Positions 22,523-34,770 of a DNA stretch of 64,000 nucleotides are shown one piece after another. Both the position numbers and the translations under genes were made by a program. A model generated the notes under the pieces. That model searched no databases. It had not been told where the DNA came from and saw only the letters and a program-made list of their open reading frames with translations. The DNA lies in assembly GCF_028583425.1 (NCBI RefSeq), contig NC_072795.1, positions 68,338,001-68,402,000 on the forward strand, in the 5' to 3' direction. Positions within the stretch are counted from its first letter, which is position 1, and the number at the start of each line of letters is the position of its first letter. This DNA comes from Eublepharis macularius. Its lineage: Eukaryota; Chordata; Lepidosauria; Squamata; Eublepharidae.

Positions 22523-22738
22523 TGGCCCTGCCCTGACTTAGATAGCCCAGGGAGACCCAGTCTCATCAGATCTCTTAAGTTAAGCAGGGTCAGCTTGGTT
22601 ATTAATTGAATGGGAGACCTCCAACAGAGACCAGGCTTCAGAGGCAAGAAATGGCAAACCACCTCTGTTAGTGTCTTGCCCTGAGAACCCCAGTAAAGGT
22701 CACCATAGATCAAGCCATGACTTCATAGCACTTTCCAC
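22523..22738 (+). repeat. 5S rRNA-derived SINE
   Basis: Contains the 5S-like series TCTCATCAGATCTCTTAAGT, TAAGCAGGGTCAGCTTGGTT and GAATGGGAGACCTCC, i.e. the 5S internal promoter region, followed by GGCAAACCACCTCTG and a tail AAGCCATGACTTCATAGCAC that resembles the BovB/Sauria SINE tail. Confidence 0.82.
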
Positions 22739-23394
22739 CCCTGAAGTGCCACATCTGCGGACACTTAAATCCATGGATTGGGGCCACAGTGACAGAAAAC
22801 AGATTTCCCTGTAAACTTGAGGGAACTTTTAGGTTTGCAGATAAATAATTCCAAAATGGTTTTTTTTGGGGGGGGGGGTTATCCCTCCCCCTAAAAAACA
22901 AGAGCATTGTCTATGCAAATACAGACAGTGCAAATGCCTCCAGGCTCCAGGCAGTCCAACAGTAACAAAGGGAAGGAGGAACTGAGGAGGCAGGTGAGTG
23001 CTGATGATGTGGAGAAGGTTCGTGGGCAAAGTAAGGAGCCACCATAGGGGCAAAACCCAGGGAATCCAGGCTAGGGGAGAGCCACCATCACTGCCACTGT
23101 GAAGCTGGGGACAGCTAGGATGGGGGTAGGGAGCCAGTACCACAGTGGCAAAGCTGCAACGGTCCAAGCGGGGGGGAACTGCCACCAACGCAGCAAAGCT
23201 GGAGGTGGCTGAGCTGGTGAGGCCACTATGGTGATAGTGGCAAAGCTGCAGACAGCTCAGCTGGGGTGCAGAGGATTCTCACGGGTTCCTATTTGTATTC
23301 TCTAAGAGGCTCGGACTTGGAAACAATAACCACACAAGCCTCAAGTCTTCACTTTTTTGTAGGAACAGCATCTAAACCTTGTTTGTTTAAATAA
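22739..23394. other. Unclassified spacer
   Basis: A homopolymer T/G run at 22859-22879 and repeated GCAAAGCTG(C/G)A phrases between 23140 and 23260 give a loose tandem character. No gene recognised. Confidence 0.35.
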
Positions 23395-23410
23395 TACTCT
23401 AAAGTTCCTG

Positions 23411-23857
23411 TTGGACTCCCTGCCTATACTAGCATTAAGAGGCAAACCTTTTCTTGCCCACAGACAGCCCCCTAACCTTAAACAACATCTCACTCATAAT
23501 AATGTACTTCCCAACTCTGACATGGACTCTGAGACCACAGCCTGCAATAAACCAAGATGCCAGCTCTGTCCTCATATTTACTTTGACAGCATGATCACTG
23601 GACTTAACAACACCAGTTATACCATCTCGGGTCCATTCACTTGTTCATCTTCCAATGTTATATATGCTGTCAAGTGTCAGCAAAACCCTTCTACTCTCTA
23701 CATTGGACAAACAGGTCAGCCTGTATGGAAAAGAATAAATGATCATAAATCTGACATTAGAAACCACAACACTCAAAAACTACTGAGAGAATGTTTTAAT
23801 CTTCCAGGACATTCCATTGCTGACCTAAAAGTAGCATCCTCAAACAAAGAAATTTAA
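23411..23857 (+). pseudogene. Penelope ORF remnant: linker and GIY-YIG endonuclease
   Basis: 148 residues remain open. Order: RQPPNLKQHLT (19-29), the linker that follows the reverse transcriptase; a Cys/His cluster CNKPRCQLCPH (45-55); then the GIY-YIG nuclease with VIY at 83-85, YIG at 97-99, Arg108 and His112, and HFNLPGH-like CFNLPGH after it. In intact elements this nuclease nicks target DNA for priming. The frame stops earlier than the family usually does, and the reverse transcriptase is missing, so it is a relic. Confidence 0.85.
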
Positions 23858-23983
23858 ATATGAGATTGATGACATGGAGTTTATTCACAAATTCAGAACA
23901 ATGGACTCCCCCCCTCCCCTGGGGGTGGGGAGTTGAATAAAGACTTAGGATTCTGATCTCACTACAAATGTTAACCTGCTCTA

Positions 23984-24161
23984 ATCAAGTTGCATTGTTC
24001 CTTTACATTCTGACAACTTCGTCTGCTACACCCCTCCCATCCAATCAAGGTGTATTGTACCTTTATATCCTGATGCCCCCCTTGGCAACACCCACCTACC
24101 CATCAAGGTGTATTGTACCTTTATATCCTGATGCCCCCCTTGGCAACACCCACCCACCCTT
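23984..24161 (+). repeat. Three-copy tandem repeat in the Penelope 3' region
   Basis: Units start with ATCAAG at 23984, 24044 and 24102 (periods 60 and 58). Copies two and three are nearly identical (GGTGTATTGTACCTTTATAT, CTTGGCAACACCCAC); the first is diverged. Confidence 0.85.
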
Positions 24162-24298
24162 GGCTAGGATATAAAGGCTCAGGGATCTTCATTCCAACGT
24201 GTGTCTAAAGAAGGGAGCTCTGAAAATCTTGTTGGTCTCTAAGGTGCCACTGGACTAAAAACTTGCTGCTCTACTGCAGACCAACATGACTACAAACC

Positions 24299-26004
24299 AT
24301 CCTGATTAAAACTGTTAATCCAGCATTAAATGATGGGGAGATAGCAGGTGTGTACATTGCACACTTGGTAACATATGGACATTTCAGCCCTTCTAGACCA
24401 GTATTCTATGTGGAAGGACCAACCTGGTTAGATATTTTATTTTCTGGCACAGCAATGGGACACTCTTATTGCTTGACATCCTGTGATTTCTCCTCTCTCC
24501 TTTTCATTCAACGCTAGGTTAACTATTTTAGTTGGAAAGGGGGACTGGTAGCCAGCAACCTGTCCAATCTCCCACTTTTACTAGTAAGACATTTGGGGGG
24601 GGGGAAAGGGCCATCCTCCCTTTATTTCCCTTCCTATGAAGGAAAAACCAACCAAGATCTAGTCCTCCCTTTCTGTGCATTTTTACACATAGTGCAAGGA
24701 CAGGCCAGTGGCTGCTGGGTTTAAACAGGGAGTCCCAGGCAGGGTAAGGAGAATTTGTCCCTCATCATAAAAATGAAACTACAAGGCATAGGGAAATGTG
24801 GCATAACAGCAGGACTCAAAGGTAATAATTTATTGGCTTTATCACTATCATAAAAAGCTATTTTTTAAAATAAAATTCACTGCTCTGTGCAGGTTAGCAA
24901 TGGAGTGTTTTTTTATTTTCGCGCCATGCTGGCACACCATGCCAACACAGCTTTGCCAGTAAATTTCCCACTGCTGTGTGCACCCACCAACTCTCACCTT
25001 CTTTGGAGTCCATTGTTGTGTGTGTTTTCATGTGCTTGAGGAGAAACTCATTGGATCAATGGGTTTGGGGACAATGTGATTTTGGTTAAGCACAAACAAC
25101 GCCTTGTTTCCACAACCCTTCACTGAAAAGAACAGTGTCCATGTGTACACACTACACAACTGTCCAACACTTAGCTTGATGCATGCCTTCTCCAAGCATT
25201 CCTTGGGGACCATAAACAGGGAACCTCATTGCTGCATGTTCTCATACATGGTGGGTCAATGGTTTAGAGGGAGGACTGTGTTCTGTGCAATTTTGCTGCT
25301 GTTGTGTGCAAATACAGCGTCTCTAACTCTATCCCACCAGTCTTCTGTTGAGTTCTGTAGTACCTGAAACTGCCCCACCAGAAAAAGTTTGCCTTCTTAT
25401 TAAAATTGGCTTCCCCTGATTCATTCACTGATTTGAAGGCTGCAACCCAATTTGCTCTGCATCTGGTGGCTGACTCACTATCCTACTTTCACAGACATCA
25501 AGGAAATGATGACCTGCTATGAGAATTTAAAACATGTCCTAAATGTTCTTTATAAATTATAAAGTTATCTAAACGGTCTCTATAAATTATTAACCATAGT
25601 AGTTAAAGAAAGCTTCCCTAACCTGACTTTTATAGGTGACAGTTGTTATTTAAAATGATTCTATAAGTGAGAGACAGGAACTGTGAAACATCTGTCTGGA
25701 CCTCTCAAATATATGTTTCTGAATCATGCTAGTAAAAATGAAAGGAATGAATTCATGCCAGTCCTCAGAACTGAGCTTTCAGGCTATAGTTTCTAACTTC
25801 CATTTCCTTTAGGCCTCCAATATTCTTTGGAAAAGATGGGTCCTCCTATTCTGTCTCCCATATCCTTTGTAATCTACAGGTAGGGCTAGACCTAGATCAA
25901 ATGAATACCCCAGACAAGATGTTGGACAAAATTGTCCAACTTTTGAACATAGCCCTTGACAGGCATCCTCAAGCCTAGTGCCCTGAAACCTGGGCCAACA
26001 CCCT
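24299..26004. other. Intergenic, nothing recognised
   Basis: No gene and no clear repeat beyond a G run at 24594-24604. Confidence 0.3.
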
Positions 26005-26215
26005 GTGTGAACAGACAGAGCTGCCTTATAGTAAGGCAGACCGTTGGTCTGTCAAGGTCAGTCTACTCAGACTGGCATTGGCTCTCTGGGGTCCCCAGTA
26101 CAGAGGTCTTTTTCACCACCTACTGTCTGCTCCTTTTAACTAGAGATATCAGAAATGGAACCTGGAATCTTCCGCACACCAAGCAAAAGCTCTACCACAG
26201 GTCACACAGCTTCTC
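26005..26215 (-). repeat. tRNA-derived SINE (tRNA-Ala-like head), old
   Basis: GAGCTGCCTTATAGTAAGGC, ACCGTTGGTCTGTCAAGGTC and the head TGTGGTAGAGCTTTTGCTTG (minus strand, 26183-26202) give the reverse order of the copy at 35606. Confidence 0.65.
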
Positions 26216-28584
26216 CCCAGCTGCCTGCCCCAGAAGACAGCTCTTACGAAAATACATGGTTTAGCACTCAAGTGGAATCTGTTTCTTTTGTGCTACAAAG
26301 CCTAGACATATGCATGGCATTCACATGTCATTCTACGACCTGACAGCCGCACCCAACCAAGGCCTGAAAAAAAGAAAGTAACCTAATCATGCAATGTGTT
26401 GGTCTGTGGAGATGTATGTTAATTCTTTTAAAGACAGTGCTGTCTAGGACTTGTAAAAATAAAAATTAAAAATAACAAGATGCCTTGATACTGAAATCTG
26501 GAATGTTTGTTGATGTGAATGAGTCACTAAAATAGAGGACGGAGAATTATAACATGTAAACTGTTGCATGTCAGGAAAGAGGCAGCTGGGTTTGCCAATT
26601 ACTGTTGGCCAAAATTCTTTATTAACTCTTTGCAGTGGGCAACCTCAAAAAGCTATCCTGATCTGCTACAGTTCTCCAACGCTGACATCTGGCAATCCAG
26701 TAAAAAAATTTCCTTCCTAAAACAGATCTAATAATAGGGATCTTTCATATCTAAGGAATGGGATGGAAGTTTGTCCCATCATAAATGGATGTCTTAATTC
26801 ACTGTCATGTTTATTTTCAGACATCCTCGGTTCTCCCCCCAAACCAAAGCAAAATATGAGAAAAACATAAGTCACTTACTTCAGATGGTTGCTAAACTAA
26901 TTTTCTGAATTTCTTTAGCTGACCAGATGTTTTGCAGGTGAAGTTGGCTGCTCTGCACATGAGGGTGGTGGGTAGAAGGAGATGCAGATGCAGACAAACC
27001 CCCTAAAAAGAGCGGGTAGGTTGGTTTCTAGCGGCTTCTTTTTGCTTGCAAAGGGCCTGCTTTTTCATGCAAGCAGGGGAGGGGAACAGCATGAGTCAGA
27101 ATGGGGATTGTACAGAGAGGGAGGGAAAAGAAGGATGCCAGTTGTGGTTTCAAAGAAAACATTGTGCCTTAAGAGAAGGGAAGTACGTTGATGGAAAAAA
27201 TGAAATGCTTTATAACCAGATCCAGATGCTAAGCAGCATGTGGGAGGGACTTCAGCTGCTTGGGCCGTGGAAATAAAAGCTGCAACAACAGCGGCAAGAT
27301 TGCTAGCTGGCACAAATGAACAAGATCATATCTTGACAGCATTAAAAGGACTACACTAGCTGCTTAATTTCTCCTGAACACAATTGGAAGTGCTGGCAAT
27401 AATCTTTGAAGCCCCAAAGGTTTGGGGTCCAAAATATTTAAAGAACTGCTTGATCCTACATGAGCATCTTCCCTGTTTATGATATTCACAGGAAGCCTCT
27501 TCTCTATGTGTATCCGGGGGTGCAGTGGGTAAACAGCAGGAACAGGTTCTACTTTGATGGCACCCCATTGTGGGATTAGCAAATATTAGTAAAGACTATG
27601 GATTAATCATATAGCAATAATAGTAAGCTAGCAAGAAGCATAAGATGGATTCTTTATGTTTTAAAGTAACTGGTCTCTGTCTTTAGCCACCCCCCCCCTT
27701 CTTCTCCCTAGCTGTACATGGAAAGAAAGAATGTCTATCCTTGAAGATAGATAACTGGACAGTCCTGCCAGTATATGAACAGGGCAAAGCTAGAAACAAA
27801 GGGAGAATTATAAGTTCCACCCCCTTCCCCCTTTTGGAGAAGAGAGTGTGTAGAAAAGTAACCAGTTGTGGAATGAAGGAAGATGCTGCTATGGAGACCA
27901 AGAAAGGATGGTACATGATGTTGTCGCGAGACTGAACGGTGGACAATAGTCCAATGTAAAGGTATAAAAGTGATCAGGTGCCTTATTCTGAATGTGACTT
28001 TCGTTTCTCCAAAATGATGTCACAAGCCCTTAAAAGAAGCATGTGCTCCTTTGTTCTGTGGTACATTCTAAGCTCATTTTGTAAGCTGGTACCCTATATT
28101 TGCAAATATACTCTGTTACAACAGCCCTTGTCTGTCTCATCTCTCTTTTGCTCAGAAGATTGGAAGGGGCAAAGGGAAAGAGCACTTTTTTGTGCAACAC
28201 CATCTTTGGAGTTTCTCCCCTGCTGCCGCTGTTCTCTTGGCACATAGGGGGGTTTTGTAGTTGTTGTTATGCACCACGCGAAAATAGGTCTGTTCACTCT
28301 GAGTGCTTTTGAACTTTTATATGTATTCATTGTTATAGCTGCTGGCTAATTGAGTTGTATTTTTTTAAAAAGATACTGAAAATTATGATTTTTTAATTGT
28401 GATTGTAACTCTTGTCCTTTTCTCTGCTTTTTTGTAAACTGCCTCAAAAGCCTCTAAGTAAGAATGGCTGCAGGGTGCATTTTTCAGAAATCAAAGAAAC
28501 AAACAAACAGCTCCTCCGTCTCCAAAGAGAGTGCTTGCTCAGCAGCAGGAATACTTGCATTTACTAGAGAATTCAGCAGGAATT
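26216..28584. other. Intergenic, nothing recognised
   Basis: No coding similarity or clear repeat. Open frames here are short and lack any familiar motif. Confidence 0.3.
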
Positions 28585-28655
28585 AGTAGGAATGCGCCCT
28601 GAGCCTGCTGGCGTGGGGAGGGCGGAATATAAATCTAATAAATTAAATTAGTAGG
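28585..28655 (+). repeat. LINE 3' tail (CR1/L2-like)
   Basis: GCGCCCTGAGCCTGCTGGCG then GGAGGGCGGAATATAAATCT and AATAAATTAAATTAG form the usual end of squamate LINE copies. Confidence 0.6.
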
Positions 28656-29934
28656 CATATGTGTACTCTTGTAGGAATTCCTTGCTCTGCAACCGGGGAC
28701 CAGTCCACCAGTAGCTGTCGGTTAGTTGCTTGGGTTTGCCTCTTACCGTAGGCATGTAAAGAGTGCAGCCTCACTTGATCTTTCCCTAGTACTGAACTGA
28801 TGTCTCTGCTAAGAAAAATGTGCCAGCAGCAAAAAGGTCTTAATCAAGACTGGAAGTTTTATTTTAAAAGGCAAAAGAGAATACAAGCAGAGAAACAAGG
28901 CACCAGTTCAGGGCCTCATCTCTGCTGAACACTAGAACGCTACAGAGATAGATACTGAGTACAAAATCATCAGCTAGACATAACAATGATACAAAACAAC
29001 TAAGATATCCTTCCCCCCCCCACAATCAAGAGCTCCCCGTTGCAGAGAGCAGAACTATCAGGTCTCTGTCCTCTAACAAGAGAAGGGTCCCGAGCATCTT
29101 GTGTCTTCACCTTTCATAGATGGAAAATCAAAGGAGCGCATAGTTTGACACCATCATCAATTACACAAACTTTGTTCTGATGACACAAATCTAATGAAGA
29201 ATTTCACAGAAACATTAACCAGGACATCCTCTACATTTAAGATAGACTTCTTTTATATGCAATTAGTTACATTGTAAATTACAAAGGAATGTTCACTTTT
29301 TAACCAGCCATAACTTGGGATGGTCTGTCCTTTCCAGCGGTAAGCTGTTTGCTCTGGTTCTTATCACCTTGCTCACAATGATTTACATGTAAAGACCCTC
29401 TGAAGGCATTTAACAATCAGCAACTTTTGTGGCTTTATCTGGTTTCAGTCACACAAAATGAAACCTGCTGCTGCTCTCTGGAAAGAAACTTTATTGAACA
29501 GAGAGAGAGAGCCTTTGAAAGATCTCTATGCCATGCTGAAGCTGGTTCCATATGACAAGCATAGGCCTGGTTCCAGCCCAATCCCAAAATTCTGACCACA
29601 GGTACCATTATGGTTGCTTCATCAGATTTCATAGATTTCATTTCCAAGAAAAATGCATCCTGAGATATAGTCAAAAGTCAAGTCAAAAGAGTTTATTGTC
29701 TGTAGCCATAGGCCATTACAATTCACCAAACATTGACTAATAAACAATAAACATACTGAAATATAGTAATTAGCCTCAAAGGAGCAGAGCGTAGTTATTT
29801 GCAGTACAGTGCAATCCTATACAGCATCTCTCCAGTCTAACCCCCTTGACTTTAATAGCTTGAAGAGCCCTACCTGATGGCCTGTAGTTACTCTGCATAG
29901 TCCTGCATCATTTCTTAATATTTTAAGGGATCTT
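28656..29934. other. Intergenic, fragments only
   Basis: A minus-strand CAGTGCAATCCTATACAGCA-type fragment of the short palindromic family (see 39634) lies near 29807. No gene recognised. Confidence 0.3.
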
Positions 29935-30110
29935 TTCATGCAGAAGGTCCCTAATGGAGTCCCTGACATTTTCAGTTAAAGAGAATGGGCATAGGAAAGG
30001 TCTCTGTTTGAGATCTTTGAGAGCTACTGACACTTGGAATAGATACTACTAAGCTAGACAGACCAATAGCCTGGCTTGGTATAGGCGTGTTTATATGCCA
30101 TCTGCTGACA
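29935..30110 (+). repeat. tRNA-derived SINE, 5'-truncated
   Basis: CATGCAGAAGGTCCCTAATG, GTCCCTGACATTTTCAGTTA, GAGAGCTACTGACACTTGGA and AGCCTGGCTTGGTATAGGC follow the tRNA-Ala-like SINE downstream of its A box. Confidence 0.65.
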
Positions 30111-30848
30111 TAGGGAAAAATAATGCTAGACAGATAACCTCTTGCTACAATCCTCTCTGCTTTTTGCTGTGGAGATGCTGGTTGTGTGAGCATTATCAGT
30201 GCCTTTTTGGATAGTATGTGTTTCCGTCACCTGGTTGGCATAAAACCCAGAGAGTCTTTCCTTTTCCCCATCTCTCTTCCCCCCTCTCCCTGGAGATCGT
30301 ATACTTGTATGCAACAACCAGCACATATACCTTCAGGATTGTTTTTTGCACTGTAGTCTTCCAATATCAAGGCTTTCCCTTGAGTAGGGATAATTTCCCA
30401 TCCAATAACCGAGAACAGGAATTTCTCTGCAGACAGTGATCCATTAGCAGCGGGACAGCTACCAGAAACCACTACCTGTCTAGAAGAGGCTTTTGTGTTC
30501 TTTGTTGCAGCACAGTAACATGGCTACTCCTCTGGAATTTTGTTTTAATTGAATTTTATTCTTGCAGCTGGTATGAACATTCATGCGATAGGCAAGGACC
30601 TTTGCTATATAGAGATGAGCCTGCAATAGTATATTTGCATAAGCTATATTTAGAAATCAGCTGCACATTCAGATTACATCTGAGCACTAATCTACATTGC
30701 ACTAGTGTGCAGTCTGTTTATCTGATCTGTTGTGCCAACTGCAGTGCCAGTGTAGTGCACGAAGTCTGTTCAGCCAGAGAAGTGATGTCACTGTTGCCCC
30801 TTCAACACAATTTATGCATTTATATGGACCTGCCCTCCTTTTAATAAC

Positions 30849-30890
<42 letters not shown>

Positions 30891-31128
30891 TTTTATTTAT
30901 ATACCGCCCTTCAGGACAACTTAATGCCCACTCAGAGCGGCTTACAAAGCATGTCATTATTATATCCACAACAATAATCACCCTGTGAGGTGGGTGAGGC
31001 TGAGAGAGCTCCAGAGAGCTGTGACTAGCCCAAGGTCACCCTGCTGGCTTCAGGTGGAGGCGTGGGGAATCAAACCCGGCTCTCCAGATTAGAGACCTGC
31101 GCTCTTAACCACTACACCAAACTGGCTT
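30849..31128 (-). repeat. tRNA-derived SINE with (AAT)n tail
   Basis: Reversed copy: head AGTTTGGTGTAGTGGTTAAG and box B GGTTTGATTCC at the right, body GTGACCTTGGGCTAGTCACA, end GAAGGGCGGTATATAAATAA, then a 42-base AAT run at 30849-30890 as tail. This subfamily recurs at 44595 and 59155. Confidence 0.82.
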
Positions 31129-31476
31129 CCAAAACATGTGCACAGGAAGTTCTCTTCTAAGATATACACTTAGCCATGGGTCAGGACTCTCTGGAAGGTC
31201 ATAAGCCCCTACAGCTGCCATTTTCAGCTGCCTCTTGGAAGGGCCTGTTGCTAATTCACAAGCATAGAGAGACAGGGTACCTCCTTTGACAAACACTGAC
31301 AGGAGCAGCAGGATAGCAAGGTGGGTCATGCAGCAGTGGAAAGGCTGGAATTTGTGCTTCTGCTTTGGCATCCTTGGCTGCCTGTGGCCCAGTACTGACA
31401 GTGAGTTGCACAAGGCCAGTGAGTAAGTTGTGGTTTATGTGCTCAATAAGTGGGAGACTTTGGCTTTTTCCATATG

Positions 31477-31734
31477 TCCTTAAAGGGACATATGGCCCAC
31501 TCGCTGAATGCTGACAGCTTTTCCCCTTCACACAACTCCGATTTCAAAATGGTAGCAGGCTGTTTGGCTTCCATTTTGTTGGTGCCTTTTCAGGGACCAT
31601 GACAACATGTGTTCTCAGAAAAGGTGCCACTAAAAATGGAAGCCGAACAGCCTGCTACCGTTTTGAAATCAGAGTCCTGTGGAGTGAAGGAGAAAAGCCA
31701 ACAGTGTTTGGTGAGCGGGCTGTTCCTTTAAGGA
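31477..31734. mobile_element. Palindromic MITE-like element, about 115-bp arms
   Basis: 31477-31591 and 31618-31734 are imperfect reverse complements around a 26-base centre. Shared strings include GGTAGCAGGCTGTTTGGCTT against AAGCCGAACAGCCTGCTACC, and CCTTAAAGG at both outer ends. No coding content. Confidence 0.65.
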
Positions 31735-33054
31735 TGTGCGGAACGGCCCTGCTCTTCTCCATCTGTGTTTTAATTGGAATACATGGAATACATTAATGAC
31801 AACTGACCAGACTGAGTCAGGATGATCTTGAAAGGAAAGAAATATGATCCAACAAATCATTTCTAAGTCCTGCACATAGTAACTTCTTACCATTTCCTTG
31901 TCATCACTGTGTGCTTCCGTTGTCACAGGGCAGAGACCAAACTGGCAACAACTAATAATCAGTTAACCAGGTCTATCATATGAGACACATGACCTTGGTA
32001 GTGAGCCAACCCATACACTACAGGTGAAGAAGACACACCTCTTCCCAGAATCATTAGCCAGCCTGCCTTAGGAAAAGTGTCTGCCAAGGATATCAGCTAA
32101 CACTTCAAACTATAATCCCTTCAAATAAATTTGCCAGTCCCCCATGTGCAGCATCCACCTGGCAGGCAGGGTGGCAAGCAACTGGCAGAGTGAGCACAGG
32201 AAACTGGCTGGAAAGGAGAAAGGAAGGGGCCAGAAAGTTCTTTTCTACAAAGCACCTAGAGAAAGGAAAAACAGACTCAGGCAGTGGAATATGTTCCTGC
32301 CAAAATACAGTTCAATGTGGAAGAAAATCTGACACCCTCGCCCTGTCAGTAGTGGTCTCCTGGTGTTAATTCCATGTATCGCATTTAAGATTCCTGTATC
32401 TGGAATGTCAAAAGACAGACATGTCAATGAATTAATCAACACTGACTAGCAGTGCAATCCTAAGCAGAGTTACCCTCTGTTGGTGGTTTAATTTTCCTCT
32501 CTCGATGATTCAACTGCATCATCTGCTTTTTTAATTTCTAAAAGTGCGGCATGCATGTTCAGTCAGATCAAGATGGATAACCGTGTTAGACTGTCTGTAG
32601 CAGTGGAAAAGAGCAAGAGTCCAATAGCACCTATAAAACTAAGAAAATTAGTGGTAGGGTGCGAGCCCCCGCTAGCCACAGTCCACCTCTTCAGCCAGTT
32701 CAATGTTCATTTGTCATCTTATTTTAAAAAAATAAAGCCATCTTTTAAAACAAATCTGAGAAACTGCTTCAGAGAGGGAGGAAGTGGCCTCATGATACCC
32801 CAAGGAAATAGCCAATCAGTGCTATATATAATTGCTGTCAATTGCAAACAAGAAAGCCAGGTTTTCCCCTGACATCAGCACCTAAAAGAAGGTTGACACC
32901 TGAACAAAATACAGTGAACAGGCTTGCTACCCAAATGATATATTGCTGAGTGGACTGGATTACCTTTGTACATTTTGTTTTAAAGCTTCTCAAATCTAGG
33001 ATTATATTTTTCTCTGAAGAGAAGCCATAACATCAGTAGTGAAATCAGAACATG
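31735..33054. other. Intergenic, fragments only
   Basis: A fragment of the short palindromic family (CAGTGCAATCCTAAGCAGAG) lies near 32451. No gene recognised. Confidence 0.3.
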
Positions 33055-33062
33055 GATGTGAT

Positions 33063-33323
33063 TAGGGCTTTTTTTCTGGGGAAAGAGGTGGTGGAACTCA
33101 GTGGGTTGCCCTTGGAGAAAATGGTCACATGGCTGGTGGCCCTGCCCCCTGATCTCCAGACAGAGGGGAGTTAAGATTGCCCTCCGCGCCGCTTCAGCGG
33201 CACGGACGGCAATCTAAACTCCTCTCTGTCTGGAGATCAGGGGGCAGGGCCACCAGCCATGTGACCATTTTCAAGAGGTTCCGGAACTCCGTTCCACTGC
33301 ATTCCAGCTGAAAAAAAGCCCTG
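33063..33323. mobile_element. hAT-type MITE, long-hairpin form
   Basis: The ends TAGGGCTTTTTTTC and GAAAAAAAGCCCTG are flanked by GATGTGAT and GGTGTGAT (7/8). The centre folds back on itself: GGTCACATGGCTGGTGGCCC against GGGCCACCAGCCATGTGACC, and CCCTGATCTCCAGACAGAGG against its complement. It belongs with the copies at 45918 and 62574. Confidence 0.85.
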
Positions 33324-33331
33324 GGTGTGAT

Positions 33332-34361
33332 GATTAGGTCCCTAGGCATTGCTGGAGGGCACATGATGTAGCAACCTGCCTGAAGTTAAGCGGATATAAG
33401 ACTTGTCACTAAGTGGATGGGACTCCCCCTGGAAATTTCATGCAAGCCACTTTGACTCCCATGGTGGAAGAAAGACAGGATTTAAATGTGGTAGATCAGG
33501 ATCCCCCAAACTTATTGAATCTATGAAATTTGGGGGGAGAAAGCCACTCCAAAATGGCTGTCACAAAGGGTCATGGACAATTATGAAGTGTCTGCCATGG
33601 GGCTGGGGCCAGTCACAAAAAAGTGGGATATTCTAAGCCACGCAGCCTCCTATATGAAGGAGGCAGCAGTTTCTGAGTGGATACTCCCAGCAGACAGAAA
33701 GTAATGCTTCCTGGGCTCTTCTGAAGCAATTCCTGTTTCAGTGGGATAGAGAAAAACTAAGATTGGCTCTTTGCTTTGGGGAAGAGATGCTTTAGGGAAG
33801 AAGGAATTGATACCAGTAAACACTTTGGCAGACACCATGGTTGCCCATGGGCGCCATACTGGGAATCTCTACAGTAGATATATTTATATTGTTTTCCATT
33901 TATGTCTTGAATCCCATTGAAAGCTCACCTTGCTCAAAACAAAGCCACACCCACTGTGCTGTTAAAGCATAACAATATTTTTTCTTGAGAAAAAAAACAC
34001 AAACAATATATCGCTGGACTTTAAAAAAGAGCATATAATAGTAATGAAAGAACAACAAAATAACAATAAGCACAAATGACATAAGAACAAATAGACTTTA
34101 TTTCATCTTGGCTATCTTTTGTCATCTGCCATCTCACTCAACCATTGTCCAAGCCTCGATCTTCGAGACTTCCCACTTGGAGCTTTAATTAGGGTGTAGC
34201 CTGCCAGTCAATTGCAGTAATCCACAAAGGCCGCTCTCCTTTTAGTTTCTCAATTCTGTTTTGATTGCTAGGCATCTGAAATGTACCTGACATAGATAGA
34301 ACTTTCCTGGATATTGTACCTATCTCCCAGAGCAGAGCGTTATAGAGTGTCTGCAGACATT
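33332..34361. other. Repeat remnants
   Basis: 33332-33480 looks like an old SINE (CCTGAAGTTAAGCGGATATA ... GAAGAAAGACAGGATTTAAA). 33500-33620 has CCCCCAAAC and CCAAAATGGCTGTCAC, resembling the repeat at 56316. No gene. Confidence 0.35.
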
Positions 34362-34394
34362 TGTGTGTGTGTGTGTGTGTGCGCGTGTGTGTGT
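34362..34394. repeat. (TG)n microsatellite
   Basis: TG run with one CGCG interruption at 34382. Confidence 0.9.
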
Positions 34395-34584
34395 TTTTAA
34401 GTGAGTAATATTCTAATAAAAGAAGCATGCAGGTAGTAGAAGGCAGCCACTGGGATTTTCCTCTGCTGAAAGATGGTAGGTTTTAGAAGTGAACCTACAC
34501 CTTTGCAGGAGTTATGGATGTATGTCACTGGTCACATCACTTCATAATTCGCAGCTGAAGGTATGACTTTTCTGAGAGGGGCCA

Positions 34585-34770
34585 GGGCTCAGTGGAAGAG
34601 CATCTGCTTCATATACAGAAGGTCCCAGGTCCCTGGCATCTACTGGTAAAAGGACCAGGCAGTCGTTGATGAGAAAGACCTTGGCCTGAGACCCCTGGAG
34701 ACAGTGCTGGCCTTGATAGGTTACTGATGTGACTCAAGGCAGCTTCATCTGTTCATGTATTTCACTTGAA
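34585..34770 (+). repeat. tRNA-derived SINE (tRNA-Ala-like head)
   Basis: GGGCTCAGTGGAAGAGCATC holds the A box and GAAGGTCCCAGGTCC a degraded B box; the copy ends CAAGGCAGCTTCATCTGTTC. Confidence 0.75.

Larger units (their letters stand above)
23395..24298 (+). mobile_element. Penelope-like retroelement, 5'-truncated 3' part
   Basis: It holds the end of the single Penelope ORF (linker plus GIY-YIG endonuclease), then a 3' region with a three-copy 58-60 bp tandem repeat and a terminal segment CTCTAAGGTGCCACTGGACT ... GCAGACCAACATGACTAC typical of reptile Penelope 3' ends. The reverse transcriptase part is absent upstream, so the copy cannot move by itself. Confidence 0.85.

Noticed and set aside
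23984-24161. CRISPR-like array
   Set aside because: The units are head-to-tail without unique spacers and lie within a Penelope element in a vertebrate genome.
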